Shown piece by piece: positions 45,672 through 57,508 of a stretch of DNA of 64,000 nucleotides (position 1 is its first letter; the number at the start of each line of letters is the position of its first letter). This stretch comes from Lysobacterales bacterium (GTDB lineage Bacteria; Pseudomonadota; Gammaproteobacteria; Xanthomonadales; Rhodanobacteraceae). The DNA lies in NCBI GenBank assembly GCA_002632325.1, contig NSJK01000004.1:1-64000 (forward strand). The letters are read 5' to 3'. The notes under the pieces are model-generated. The model had not been told where the DNA came from and did not search any database. It saw only the letters and a list, made by a program, of their open reading frames with translations. The translations under genes and the position numbers were made by a program.

Positions 45672-47348
45672 TCATTCGAAACCGTTGCGGAAAATCAGGT
45701 CGGTATTGACCTGAATCGTCCAGGTCCGCGTGCGCGTTGGCAGGGGACCCGGCTTCACGTAGGTGCTGTTGTCGCGCACCCGCACCTGCAGCGTGCGCGT
45801 TGCCGGAGTCGGCGCGTTCTGCGCGAACGGAAAGCTCTCCGTCCATGAGCCGGCAAGGTGCACGCCGTCGAGCCACCACTCGAAGACGAGATTGCCGACC
45901 GAAGGCTGCAAGGCATCGATACTGAAGATCTGCGTCGTCCCCGGCGCGTATTGCACCGCTTGCGCGGTCGGCGGTGATTCGCTGCCGGGCTCGATCAGAT
46001 CGATCCCGCTCGCGGGAACGCCCCAACCGCCCGCGTAAAGCCTGACCACATATTCCTGACGGCACGCGGGACAGAAATTCATTCCCAGATAACGCATCTC
46101 GCACTGGTCGACGGGGCGATACATGCCCGTGACCTGATACCGCGCGCCCTGGAACAAGCCGACACCCGAAGTGCCGGGCGGGGTCGGGATGGGATTGCCC
46201 GGCGTGAACCACGCCTTCCATTTGACCAAGGCCGGGTTGGTCTGGTTGGTGACATTGGGCTCGCAGGGCGAACCACCGGAAACGTCGCTGCAGGCCGGGA
46301 AGCCCGGGTAGGCCGTATCGTACTCATCGGCGAGGCCAGTGAAGGTGTGGCCGTACTCATGCAGGATGATCTCGCTCGCATACTGATTGGTCGAGGTCAC
46401 CGAGACATACCCGCCCGAGCCGCCGTACACCGTGTCATTGGCCACCACGAGGATTTCGTCCCAATCCGGATAGGCCGCCGCTGCCGCCAGCACCTTGCTG
46501 TCGTTGACCGTGAGCAGTCGATGAATCTGCCAGTCGCAGAACTTGCCGTCGAATGCGGTGTTGACGAACTGTCCCGCACGCGGATCGGTTTGCGCGCCAG
46601 AATCCGCGCAACAACTCGAGGTGGTGCAACCGGCCTGGTAGGGCGGATGATCGACCCCGGACTGACTCGATGCGACGAACAACGTCGCCCAGTTGACGAA
46701 ACTCTTGTACTCCAGATACGGCGTGACAGCGAAGAATTGATTCTCGAAGCTCGCCACATTGCTGTTGAACAGACTCTGCTGCGCGCTGGTGTAGCCTTCG
46801 CCGATCACGAGAATATCGACTCGATTCGACGCCGGCCCGGTGATCGCAGCGGGCGCAACGACCGGCGCGGCACTGCTCACGCTGCGCGCATCGGGCACGC
46901 GCGCGGCGATGGCCTGCAGGTCGAACGTTTGCTGCCTGCTGCCCTTTCCGAAACTGACCGTATCGGCCTCATCGAGCGGAATGCGCAGCACGAAGGCGCG
47001 TGACCCGGCCGTGTCGATGCGGGTGGACTCGATGGTTCCATCGTGTCCCGGATCGCGCGCGAATTCTCCGCGCAGCTGTGGCAGGTGCACGCGATGCTTG
47101 CCCAGATCTGCGCCTTGCCTATGCAGGCCATAGACGACTTCGTCATTGCGTTGACTCTGCAAGCTTCCTGCGTCGGCGCGCTGGCCCGGCGCCACGCCGT
47201 TGAGATCGACCTGCGCGTAGTAGACCGGACTGACCGTGCCCGTTCGATCGACTTCGAACACGATGTAATGAGCTGGCGCGGCCAGCACCGTCTGCGCAAA
47301 AACGGCCGCACCGGCGACCAACATGAATCGCCACGATTGCTGCTTCAT
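45672..47348 (-). CDS. Secreted M64 (IgA-type) metallopeptidase with C-terminal IFRNGFE tail
   Basis: 558 residues with a signal peptide (1-24). After an N-terminal beta-rich region (~25-160), the M64 peptidase domain begins with 'VDILVIGEGYT' (~178-187). The zinc site is 'HEYGH' (His330, Glu331, His334), followed by 'GLADEYD', typical of M64. A cysteine-rich patch ('CTTSSCCADSG', and 'CEMRYLGMNFCPAC' further on) probably forms disulfides. After the catalytic domain there is an Ig/PKD-like beta-domain of about 110 residues. The last nine residues, DLIFRNGFE, nearly repeat the end of the heparinase-like protein at 17570-19285. Single gene; the palindrome chain lies right after its stop. Confidence 0.88.
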   Translation of the reverse strand: MKQQSWRFMLVAGAAVFAQTVLAAPAHYIVFEVDRTGTVSPVYYAQVDLNGVAPGQRADAGSLQSQRNDEVVYGLHRQGADLGKHRVHLPQLRGEFARDPGHDGTIESTRIDTAGSRAFVLRIPLDEADTVSFGKGSRQQTFDLQAIAARVPDARSVSSAAPVVAPAAITGPASNRVDILVIGEGYTSAQQSLFNSNVASFENQFFAVTPYLEYKSFVNWATLFVASSQSGVDHPPYQAGCTTSSCCADSGAQTDPRAGQFVNTAFDGKFCDWQIHRLLTVNDSKVLAAAAAYPDWDEILVVANDTVYGGSGGYVSVTSTNQYASEIILHEYGHTFTGLADEYDTAYPGFPACSDVSGGSPCEPNVTNQTNPALVKWKAWFTPGNPIPTPPGTSGVGLFQGARYQVTGMYRPVDQCEMRYLGMNFCPACRQEYVVRLYAGGWGVPASGIDLIEPGSESPPTAQAVQYAPGTTQIFSIDALQPSVGNLVFEWWLDGVHLAGSWTESFPFAQNAPTPATRTLQVRVRDNSTYVKPGPLPTRTRTWTIQVNTDLIFRNGFE

Positions 47349-47576
47349 CGGAATTCCCCTGCAATACCCCGCGCCAAGGATCAGTCACGCATGCGTGCTT
47401 GTCCAATGAATTGCCTGCATGACATCGGCACGAGTGCATTCAGCGGCCGCGGCATTGCGCGTGCTAGTGTGCCGCTCGGCAACTCGGCCCGGCTTCTGCG
47501 GCTCGCGGTGGAACTGACGCACCGTCAAGGCGCAGCTTTTCCCGAGCAATCTCGAAATCGAAATGGATCACCCGCC

Positions 47577-48635
47577 ATGACCCTGCGCCCCTTGCTAGTC
47601 ACCGCCCTGCTCGCCTGCATGCCGTTCGCGCTGGCGGCGCCTCCAACGTCCACGACCGACACGAAGGAAAGTGCAGCTCAGTCCATCGATGTCGATGCAC
47701 TCGCACGCGCGAAGGATGGCAAGCCGACCGAGCCATCACCCGCCAAGGCAGCCAATCAGCCCAAGCCAGTCGCAAAGCCCCCCAAGGCAGCCAAGCAGAA
47801 ACCGAAGGCCCCCGAGACCGTGCAGCAGCAAGTCAAGCCGGATGCAGCCGCTCAGGACATCGACGTCGATGCACTCGCGCGCGCCAAGGATGGCAAGCCG
47901 ACCGAGGCAGCTCCCGCCAAGGCAGCTGAAACCGATCAGCCCAAGCCGGCAACGAAGCCCGTGAAGGCGACCAAGTCGAAGGCGAGTGTTGAGTCGGGCA
48001 AGTCCACTGCGAAGCCCGAGCACGCCGCACCCGAACCACAGTCTGTCGAGGCCAAGGCAGCGCAGGGCGAGCTAGGGACTGCGGCGCCCGAGACTTCCCC
48101 GGAACCTGCCACTGCAACACCGGAGTCAGCGAGCCAAGCGACGCCCGCACAGCCCGCGTCCGAACCAAATCAGGCCACATCGACCGATGCCGCGCAGACA
48201 CCTGCTGCACAAGCCGCATCAGCGAACACGGCTGCGTCGAGCCAGAGCTCGGGCGACATGACAACCATGCGCCCGACGCCCCTGGCCCCACCCGACGCGC
48301 AAGCACAATCGCTGCAAAAAGCCTGCACGGCGCGCGCCACAGCCTTGCTCGATGCGGCCCAGAAGGGTGACTATGCCGCGGCCACGCACGACTTCGATGC
48401 GCAGATGCGCACGGCCTTGCCGCCCGAGAAATTCAAGGCCGCGTGGGAATCACTCGCCCGCTTCGGTACGCTGCAGGCACGCGGTCAGAGTCACGCGTCC
48501 GAGTCGCAGGCTTATCTGGCGATCACCATCCCGCTGATCTTCGACAAGGCCAACCTCTACGCCCAGGTCGCCTGCGGCAGTGATGGCCGTATCGCCGGCT
48601 TCTACATCAAACCATTGCCGGCGTCGGCGCAGTGA
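47577..48635 (+). CDS. Secreted Ala/Pro/Lys-rich protein with internal duplication and DUF3887-like domain
   Basis: 352 residues with a signal peptide (1-20). Residues ~21-235 are low-complexity, rich in Ala, Pro, Lys, Glu and Thr, and contain a direct duplication: 'IDVDALARAKDGKPTE' at 37-52 recurs at 95-110, with similar flanks over about 33 residues; the period is 58 residues (174 bases). The C-terminal ~115 residues ('KACTARATALLDAAQKGDYA', 'FDAQMRTALPPEKFKAAWESL') look like the cystatin-like DUF3887 domain. A periplasmic role is likely, with the linker spanning toward the wall. The stop overlaps the VanY-like gene start (GTGA). Confidence 0.7.
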   Translation: MTLRPLLVTALLACMPFALAAPPTSTTDTKESAAQSIDVDALARAKDGKPTEPSPAKAANQPKPVAKPPKAAKQKPKAPETVQQQVKPDAAAQDIDVDALARAKDGKPTEAAPAKAAETDQPKPATKPVKATKSKASVESGKSTAKPEHAAPEPQSVEAKAAQGELGTAAPETSPEPATATPESASQATPAQPASEPNQATSTDAAQTPAAQAASANTAASSQSSGDMTTMRPTPLAPPDAQAQSLQKACTARATALLDAAQKGDYAAATHDFDAQMRTALPPEKFKAAWESLARFGTLQARGQSHASESQAYLAITIPLIFDKANLYAQVACGSDGRIAGFYIKPLPASAQ

Positions 48636-49207
48636 TCGACGCTCCGCTCCCCACGCGCTGCGATGTTGACGCGCGCGCCGAAGTCATCGCGCGCGCGCGC
48701 CAGCTCGGCGTGCCGACCGATCACGCCCGACGTCACAAGCTTCGTCTGGTGCGTGAACCCAACCAACTCGCCTCGATCGGCTTCGACATCCATGGCCGCG
48801 AGCAATGGCTCATGCCGCGCGCCGCACTCGCCTTTGCGCGCATGCGCGCCGCGGCCCACGAGAAAGCGATCGAACTGCAGGTGGTTTCGGCGTTCCGCTC
48901 GGCGCATTACCAACTGGGCATCATCGAACGCAAGCTCGCGCGCGGCCAACCGATCGAAGACATCCTGCGTGTGAGCGCTGCGCCCGGTTACAGCGAACAT
49001 CACAGCGGTCGCGCGCTCGACCTCACCACACCGGGTTTTTCCGCGCTCGAAGAGGAGTTCGCGCAGTCACTTGCGTTCAAATGGTTGCATCGCCACGCGG
49101 CCTGCTTCGGCTTCGTGATGTCCTACCCTCGCGGCAACCACCATGGCATCGCCTATGAGCCCTGGCACTGGTGCTGGCATGCACGCGCGCCGTCGGCGCG
49201 ACGCTGA
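48632..49207 (+). CDS. VanY-like D-alanyl-D-alanine carboxypeptidase family protein
   Basis: 191 residues from a GTG whose first bases overlap the previous stop (GTGA). Peptidase M15B features: 'VSAFRSAHYQLGII', 'YSEHHSGRALDLT' with the zinc His and Asp, and 'EPWHWCWH' with the last His. Such enzymes trim the terminal D-Ala of peptidoglycan stem peptides. No signal peptide is seen, which is odd for a wall enzyme; it might act on cytosolic precursors or be exported another way. Translation is coupled to the DUF3887-like gene, suggesting a shared cell-wall role. Confidence 0.82.
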   Translation: MIDAPLPTRCDVDARAEVIARARQLGVPTDHARRHKLRLVREPNQLASIGFDIHGREQWLMPRAALAFARMRAAAHEKAIELQVVSAFRSAHYQLGIIERKLARGQPIEDILRVSAAPGYSEHHSGRALDLTTPGFSALEEEFAQSLAFKWLHRHAACFGFVMSYPRGNHHGIAYEPWHWCWHARAPSARR

Positions 49208-49260
49208 GCAGGCTCAAGCCGGCACGGCGGGGCTCGGGACAACGAGTGTGGATTCCGCGC

Positions 49261-51559
<2,299 letters not shown>

Positions 51560-51560
<1 letters not shown>

Positions 51561-52612
51561 CAGTTGCCTGCCTTGCCGGGTTCCGGCGTGACGGTGGTGG
51601 TGCCCAAGGCCTTGGCGCTCACGGCGGGCAGCATCGGCGACGGCAGGTTGATGAGGTTCTTGCCGCCGGTGGCATCGATCACCTTGGCGACCGGCTTGAG
51701 CACTTCGCTCATGGTTTCCAGATACAGACGCTTGCGCGTGATTTCGGGCGCGGCGCGGTACTGCGCCTCGACCAGATTGAAGCGCTGCGCGTCACCTTGC
51801 GCACGCGCGATGCGTTCGGCCTTGTCGCCTTCGGCGCGGGCACGGATCTCGGCGGCGACACCACGCGCCTCGGGCACGATGCGGCTGGCTTCGGCGCGTG
51901 CGTCTTCTTCCAGACGCGACTTGTCCTGCAGCGCGCGACTGGCATCGTCGAAGGCATCCTTGACCTCGGTCGGCGGGCGCACGTTCTGGATGTTGAGGTC
52001 GAGCAGCACGAGGCCGGTCTGGTATTGCTCGAGCGTGGCCTGCAAGACCTCGCGCGCCTTGATCACCAGTTCGTTGCGCTGTCCGGACAGGATCGCATCC
52101 ATGTCGTTGTTGCCGACCACCGAGCGCACCGCGCTTTCGGCCGCCTGGGCGAGCGTTTCGTTGGGATCCTTGACGTCGAACAGGAAACGCTGCGCGTCGC
52201 TGATGCGGTACTGCACGTAGAAATCGACCAGCACGATGTTCTCGTCCTTGGTCAGCATGCGCACCTGATCGCTGGTCTGCAGCGTCTTGCCGGTGTTGAC
52301 CGCCACCACGGTCTCGATCGGACGCGGGAACTTGAAGCCGAGACCCGGCTGCACGAGCCTCGCGACCTTGCCAAAGCGCAGCACCACGCCGGTTTCATCG
52401 GCGTTGATGCGCATCACGCTGTCCCAGGCTGCCCACGCCAACAGCATGCCGAGCACGGCGATGCCGGCACCGCCACCACTGCCGCCGAAGAGGCGTCCGA
52501 AACCATCGCGCAGCTTGTTCAGCCAGGCATCGAAATCCGGCCCGGAGCCGCCTCCGCCGCTGTCCTTCCATGGATCTCGCTGTTTGCCGCTGCCGGGTTC
52601 ATTCCAAGCCAT
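51560..52612 (-). CDS. hflK: HflK, subunit of the HflKC regulator of FtsH protease
   Basis: 350 residues from the ATG at 52612 ('MAWNEPGSGKQRDPW'), which is the usual HflK opening. A cytosolic Gly-rich segment (about 15-50) is followed by one membrane helix ('GIAVLGMLLAWAAWDSVM') and the SPFH domain ('ETGVVLRFGKVARLVQPGLGFKFP'). The C-terminal helical part is rich in Ala, Glu and Arg. Shorter than E. coli HflK (419), mainly at the C-terminus. Between hflX and hflC, as in many gammaproteobacteria. Confidence 0.95.
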
Positions 52613-52722
52613 TGCTCTGCCTTTTTGCGCGACTGCCGACGGCCGGCTGTCGCCTGCCACGGTGCATCTGGATTGTTGCCGTCATCGTTGGCGCCGAAAG
52701 CACGCGGCACCGCGCTGCTGAT

Positions 52723-54144
52723 TCATCGAGACGGGATTGCTTCCCGATTGTAGGTAGGGCCTTCCGGTGCGGCAAGCAAGTGCTCGCGCAACCATGCGCC
52801 ATCGCCATCGGGCAAGCCGAACAGCGGCTCGACCAGTGCGCGTGGCGCATCGATGTGGATTCTCCAGCCGTCGTCGCCCGCTTGCTCCTGCGCCACCAAG
52901 CCCTGCGCATGCAGGCGCGCGCGCAGGCGGCCCGCCGCGGGCGGCAAGAGCAACTGTGCCTGGATGCGCTGCGCGCCAAGACTCTGCGCGATTGCCTCGC
53001 GCAGTCCATCGAGGCCCGCAGCAGCCAGTGCCGAGACCCAGGCGCGCAAGCGCGTGCCGCCGTCGATGCGGTCGAGCCGACCCGCACTCGAAGCCGCGAG
53101 GCCATTGCCGCTGCGTGCGGGCTGCGGCGAAGCGGATTCGACTTGCTCATCGCTCTCTGTCGCGGCTTCGAGCAGATCGACCTTGTTGTAGACCAGCACC
53201 TGCGGCAACTCGCCCGCACCGATCTGTGCAAGCACCGCATCGACATCGGCGATGCGCTGATCCCGCTCGGGGTCGGAGGCATCAACCACGTGCAGCAAGA
53301 GATCGGCTTCGCGCGCCTCGGCCAAGGTCGCGCGAAACGCGGCCACGAGGTCGTGGGGCAGATCGCGGATGAAGCCGACCGTGTCGGCGAGCAGGATCGG
53401 CCCGCAATCGAGCCCATCGAGTCGGCGCAAGGTCGGATCGAGGGTCGCGAACAACTGGTCGGCGGCGTAGACCTGTGCGCCGCTGAGCGTGTTGAACAGG
53501 GTCGACTTGCCGGCATTGGTGTAACCGACCAGGGCCACCACCGGAATCGCATTGCGCTGGCGCGCGCGGCGCGCGGTCGAGCGCTGGGTTTCGACCTTCT
53601 GCATGCGCTTCTGCAACTGCTTGACGCGCTCGCCGAGCAGGCGACGATCGAGTTCGAGCTGGGTTTCACCGGGGCCGCGCAGTCCGATCGAACCACCGCG
53701 CTGGCGCTCGAGATGGGTCCAGCCACGCACCAGTCGCGTGGTCATGTGCTTGAGCTGGGCCAGTTCGACCTGCAACTTGCCTTCGTGCGAGCGCGCACGC
53801 TGGGCGAAGATGTCGAGAATCAGGCCGGTGCGATCGACGACGCGGCACTGGGTGAGCTTTTCGAGGTTGCGCTCCTGCACGGGCGTGAGCGCGTGATTGA
53901 CGAGGATGAGATCGGCATCGAGCGCAAGTCGATGCTCACGCAGCTCCTCGGCCTTGCCGGTGCCGACGAAATAACGCGGATTGGCGCGCTCCACGCGCGC
54001 GTTCAGGCTGCCGACGACGCTGGCGCCGGCCGAACGCGCGAGCTCGGCAAACTCCGACAAGGCTTGTGGATCGGCATGCCCGGGCGCCTGCGGCAACAGC
54101 AGCAGGGCACGCTCGCCTTTTCTGGATCGCTCGAACAGGACCAT
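52723..54144 (-). CDS. hflX: GTPase HflX
   Basis: 473 residues from the ATG at 54144 ('MVLFERSRKGERALLL'); the frame continues upstream to 54183 but the match starts here. The N-terminal HflX domain has 'GTGKAEELRE' and 'ALTPVQERNLEK', then the Gly-rich linker 'GGSIGLRGPGETQLELDRR'. The G domain has P-loop 'GYTNAGKS', switch 'ATLDPT', 'DTVGFI' and 'NKVD'. A C-terminal extension with an inserted low-complexity stretch (about 325-345) follows. HflX binds and splits stalled or heat-stressed ribosomes. 69 bases after hfq on the same strand. Confidence 0.95.
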   Translation of the reverse strand: MVLFERSRKGERALLLLPQAPGHADPQALSEFAELARSAGASVVGSLNARVERANPRYFVGTGKAEELREHRLALDADLILVNHALTPVQERNLEKLTQCRVVDRTGLILDIFAQRARSHEGKLQVELAQLKHMTTRLVRGWTHLERQRGGSIGLRGPGETQLELDRRLLGERVKQLQKRMQKVETQRSTARRARQRNAIPVVALVGYTNAGKSTLFNTLSGAQVYAADQLFATLDPTLRRLDGLDCGPILLADTVGFIRDLPHDLVAAFRATLAEAREADLLLHVVDASDPERDQRIADVDAVLAQIGAGELPQVLVYNKVDLLEAATESDEQVESASPQPARSGNGLAASSAGRLDRIDGGTRLRAWVSALAAAGLDGLREAIAQSLGAQRIQAQLLLPPAAGRLRARLHAQGLVAQEQAGDDGWRIHIDAPRALVEPLFGLPDGDGAWLREHLLAAPEGPTYNREAIPSR

Positions 54145-54213
54145 CACCCGCAGCAACAGTAGCCCGGTCAATGCGGCCGGCACGGCACCGTTTCAAGCCA
54201 TGCCGTGCCGAAT

Positions 54214-54495
54214 TCAGGACTCGGCTTCGGCCCCGGCCTGCTCGGCCGCTGCGGGCTGACCCGAGTGCGCGCCATCGGCCCCTGTCATGCGCACATTGCG
54301 TGTGGGAACGATCGTCGAGATCGCGTGCTTGTAGACCATCTGGCTCACGGTATTGCGCAGGAGCACCACGAACTGGTCGAAGGATTCGACCGTGCCCTGC
54401 AACTTGATGCCATTGACGAGATAGATCGATACCGGCACGCGCTCGCGCCGCAGCGCGTTGAGGAACGGATCCTGCAGTGATTGCCCCTTGGACAT
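54214..54495 (-). CDS. hfq: RNA chaperone Hfq
   Basis: 93 residues. Sm1 motif in '[25 protein letters not shown]' and Sm2 in '[10 protein letters not shown]', with the proximal-face 'Q-D-P-F-L-N' at the N-terminus. The last ~25 residues are an Ala/Glu/Gly-rich flexible tail. It forms hexamers that pair small RNAs with messages. Between miaA and hflX, the classic order. The 150-base gap before it may hold its own promoter, but I see no strong consensus. Confidence 0.97.
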   Translation of the reverse strand: MSKGQSLQDPFLNALRRERVPVSIYLVNGIKLQGTVESFDQFVVLLRNTVSQMVYKHAISTIVPTRNVRMTGADGAHSGQPAAAEQAGAEAES

Positions 54496-54645
54496 GAGTC
54501 TTCTTCTCCCGTGTTCGAATTGCGGGGAACCGGAGAAAACGCGCGCACGAGACGAGCCGCACCACGCCCGATTCCAAACCCCGACCCGATAGTAAGGCTT
54601 TGGCCGGACAAAGAGAAATGGGGATCGACGCGAACGCCGATTGGC

Positions 54646-55596
54646 TCACGCGGCCACACTGAGGAAGCGTCCGAGGCGGGCACTCGCAGCATCGACCAGG
54701 TCAACCCGCTCGCTGTCGAGGCTCTGGGCATCGATCTCGCCACGCAGCCAGGTGAGCTGACGCTTGGCGAGCTGACGGGTGGCGAAGATGGCGCGCTGGC
54801 GAAACTCGGCCAAGCTGGACTGCCCGGCCAGATACGGCCAAGCCTGACGATAGCCGACTGCGCGCATCGCCGGCAGATCAGGATGCCAACCCGATAATTC
54901 ACGCAGGCGCCGTGCTTCCTCGACCAGTCCCGCATCGAGCATCACGTCCATGCGCTGCGCGATCCGCTCGTGCAAGACCTCGCGCTGCGCCGGTTGCAAG
55001 GCGAGCTTGAGGATCCGGAAAGGGGGCCGCTGCATGCCATGTTCGAGCAGGCGCGAGGGCGGCTCACCCGTCAGTTCGGCAATCTCGAGCGCGCGCTGGA
55101 TGCGCTGCGCATCGTTGGGTGAGAGCCTGGCTGCGCTCTGCGAATCAAATGCAGCGAGCCGTGCATGCAGCGCCGGCCAGCCCAAACGCGCCGCCTCGTC
55201 GCTCAGGCGCTGGCGCAGTTCCGGATCGGCATCAGGCAGCGGCGCCAGTCCCCAGGCGAGTGCGCGAAAGTACAGGCTGGTGCCGCCGACCAGCAACGGC
55301 ACGTGGCCTGCCGCGGTGATCTCGTTCATGGCCAGCAAGGCGTCACGGCGGAAATCGGCGGCCGAATACGGAGCGGTCGGCTCGCGGATGTCGATCAAGC
55401 GATGCGGAAAACGCGCCAACGTCGCCGCATCGGGCTTGGCCGCGCCGACATCGAGGCCACGATAGATCAGCGCCGAGTCGACGCTGACGAGATCGACCTT
55501 GAAGCGTTCGGCCAGGCGACAGGCGAGCGCGGTCTTGCCGCTCGCGGTGGGCCCCATGAGGAAGATCGCAGCCGGACGCCGGTCGATGTCGTGCAT
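54646..55596 (-). CDS. miaA: tRNA dimethylallyltransferase
   Basis: 316 residues, same length as E. coli MiaA. P-loop 'GPTASGKTAL', 'SVDSALIYRGLDVGAAKP' (DSxQxYR-like site), 'PHRLIDIREPTAPYSAADF' and 'LLVGGTSLYFRALAWGL' are the family landmarks. It adds a dimethylallyl group to A37 of tRNAs reading codons that start with U. First gene of the miaA-hfq-hflX-hflK-hflC block. Confidence 0.96.
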   Translation of the reverse strand: MHDIDRRPAAIFLMGPTASGKTALACRLAERFKVDLVSVDSALIYRGLDVGAAKPDAATLARFPHRLIDIREPTAPYSAADFRRDALLAMNEITAAGHVPLLVGGTSLYFRALAWGLAPLPDADPELRQRLSDEAARLGWPALHARLAAFDSQSAARLSPNDAQRIQRALEIAELTGEPPSRLLEHGMQRPPFRILKLALQPAQREVLHERIAQRMDVMLDAGLVEEARRLRELSGWHPDLPAMRAVGYRQAWPYLAGQSSLAEFRQRAIFATRQLAKRQLTWLRGEIDAQSLDSERVDLVDAASARLGRFLSVAA

Positions 55597-55688
55597 CGGC
55601 GCATTGCAGCCGCGCCGGCGCGAGCGGTCAAGCAGGCAAGCCCTGCGCGAGGGGGCGCCGTTGTCAGCAAGATTGAAGAAGGAATCGG

Positions 55689-56210
55689 TTACTTCACGAA
55701 CTCGCCGCGCGGATGCTCGACCGCGGCCTGCACGCGGCGTCGTGGCATCAACGACACATCGAGCAGACGCTCGATGCGCGAGAACAGCTCGGCACGCGAG
55801 AACGGCTTCTTGATGAAGTCGTCGGCGCCGATGCGCTGTGCGTAGAACTGTTCGGTCGCCTGCTCGTTGCCGCTCATCATGATGATCGGCACTTCACGGG
55901 TGCGCAGGTTGCGGCGCATCTGGCGCAGCGCGGCGAAGCCATTGATGCCCGGCAAGATGATGTCGAGGAAGATCAGATCGGGCGGATCATTGACCGCGAT
56001 TTCGACGCCCTTCTCGCCATTGAGCGCCTCGTCGACCTCGTAGCCGTTCTGCTCGAGCATGCGTCGCAGCGTCGCCACCACGGTGGTGGAATCGTCGACC
56101 ACCAGCACGCGCATGCCGCTGCGGGCATTGACACGTTGTTTCTGCCGCCGCGTACCGTCGACGCTTTCCTTCTTGGACGCGCCGAACCATCGCTTCAGAA
56201 ATCCGAACAT
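55689..56210 (-). CDS. Response regulator receiver protein (PilG/PilH-like)
   Basis: 173 residues from the ATG at 56210 (AGGGGAC upstream). A basic N-terminal extension of about 32 residues ('[20 protein letters not shown]') precedes the receiver domain, '[20 protein letters not shown]'. The phospho-accepting Asp is in '[10 protein letters not shown]', Thr/Ser in 'IIMMSGNE' and Lys in 'IKKPFSR'. There is no output domain, so it signals through protein contacts, as twitching-motility regulators do. The last ~20 residues are basic. It lies 92 bases upstream of miaA and diverges from tdh. The exact pathway is unknown. Confidence 0.85.
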   Translation of the reverse strand: MFGFLKRWFGASKKESVDGTRRQKQRVNARSGMRVLVVDDSTTVVATLRRMLEQNGYEVDEALNGEKGVEIAVNDPPDLIFLDIILPGINGFAALRQMRRNLRTREVPIIMMSGNEQATEQFYAQRIGADDFIKKPFSRAELFSRIERLLDVSLMPRRRVQAAVEHPRGEFVK

Positions 56211-56346
56211 CCCGAAAGTCCCCTGAGCGGCCCTCCCGCGGCCTGCGCGTAGTTTCCTGCGGAAACCCCGTGCAAACAAGGGGCTGGCTAATGAAGTTTG
56301 GTTGTCAGCACCGCTGCAAACGGCATCTTCGCCCGCGATGGCGACG

Positions 56347-56352
56347 TATAAT
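56347..56352 (+). promoter_or_regulatory. -10 element of tdh
   Basis: A perfect TATAAT 34 bases before the tdh start. The hexamer 17 bases upstream (CATCTT) is a poor -35, so activation or an alternative recognition may be needed. Confidence 0.5.
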
Positions 56353-56380
56353 CGCCGACTTCGCCCGTGAAGTGATGACC

Positions 56381-57415
56381 ATGTCACAAATGATGAAGGC
56401 CCTGGTCAAGCGCGAAGCCGCGCGGGGCATCTGGATGGAAGAGGTGCCGATTCCCGAGATCGGCCCCAACGACGTACTCGTCAAACTCGAGAAGACCGCG
56501 ATCTGCGGCACCGACCTGCACATCTACAAATGGGACGAATGGGCGCAGCGCGTGATCAAGCCCGGCCTCGTGATCGGTCACGAATTCGTCGGCCGCATCG
56601 TAGAAATCGGCGCCGGCGTGCGCGGCTATCAGCTCGGTCAGCGCGTCTCCGCCGAAGGCCACATCGTCTGTGGTGTCTGCCGCAACTGCCGCGCCGGCAA
56701 GCAGCACCTGTGTCCGCACACGGTCGGCATCGGCGTCAATCGCAATGGCGCCTTCGCCGAATACGTGGCGGTCCCGGCCTCGAACCTGTGGCCGATTCCC
56801 GACCAGATTCCGAGCGAACTGGCGGCCTTCTTCGATCCCTACGGCAACGCTGCGCACTGCGCGCTCGAATTCGACGTGATCGGCGAGGACGTGCTCATCA
56901 CCGGCGCCGGCCCGATCGGCATCATTGCCGCGGGCATCTGCAAGCACGTGGGCGCGCGCAATGTGGTCGTCACCGACGTCAACGACTATCGCCTCAAGCT
57001 CGCCGCCGACATGGGCGCGACGCGCGTGGTCAACGTCTCCAAGCAGTCGCTCAAGGAGGTGGTCAAGGATCTGCACATGGAGGGCTTCGATGTCGCGCTC
57101 GAAATGAGCGGCAATCCGCGCGCCTTCGCCGACATGCTCGACGTGATGTATCACGGCGGCAAGGTCGCCCTGCTCGGCATCCTGCCCAATGGCGCCGGCA
57201 TCGACTGGGACAAGGTGATCTTCAAGGGCCTCACCCTGCACGGCATCTACGGGCGCCGCATGTACGAGACCTGGTACAAGATGACGCAGATGGTGCTCAC
57301 CGGCTTCCCGCTGCAGAAGGTGCTCACCCACCAGATCCACATCGACGACTTCCAGAAGGGCTTCGATCTCATGGATGCAGGCAACTGCGGCAAGGTGGTC
57401 TGCTCCTGGAACTGA
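56381..57415 (+). CDS. tdh: L-threonine 3-dehydrogenase
   Basis: 344 residues (E. coli 341); ATGs at 56375, 56390 and 56393 are alternatives. Zinc-containing medium-chain dehydrogenase oxidising threonine to 2-amino-3-ketobutyrate with NAD. Catalytic zinc ligands in '[10 protein letters not shown]' and 'VIGHEFVG', structural zinc cysteines in '[15 protein letters not shown]', NAD domain '[20 protein letters not shown]', and the Tdh hallmark '[14 protein letters not shown]'. The partner gene kbl is not in the window. tilS follows after about 90 bases. Confidence 0.95.
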   Translation: MSQMMKALVKREAARGIWMEEVPIPEIGPNDVLVKLEKTAICGTDLHIYKWDEWAQRVIKPGLVIGHEFVGRIVEIGAGVRGYQLGQRVSAEGHIVCGVCRNCRAGKQHLCPHTVGIGVNRNGAFAEYVAVPASNLWPIPDQIPSELAAFFDPYGNAAHCALEFDVIGEDVLITGAGPIGIIAAGICKHVGARNVVVTDVNDYRLKLAADMGATRVVNVSKQSLKEVVKDLHMEGFDVALEMSGNPRAFADMLDVMYHGGKVALLGILPNGAGIDWDKVIFKGLTLHGIYGRRMYETWYKMTQMVLTGFPLQKVLTHQIHIDDFQKGFDLMDAGNCGKVVCSWN

Positions 57416-57508
57416 ACGGCGCGTGGGCGTGGTCGTGTGCGCAAGAGCGCGCCGAGCCCCGCGCGCGCAAGCGCTCACTCACCTTCATGCAGGCTTGACC
57501 GTCCGACG

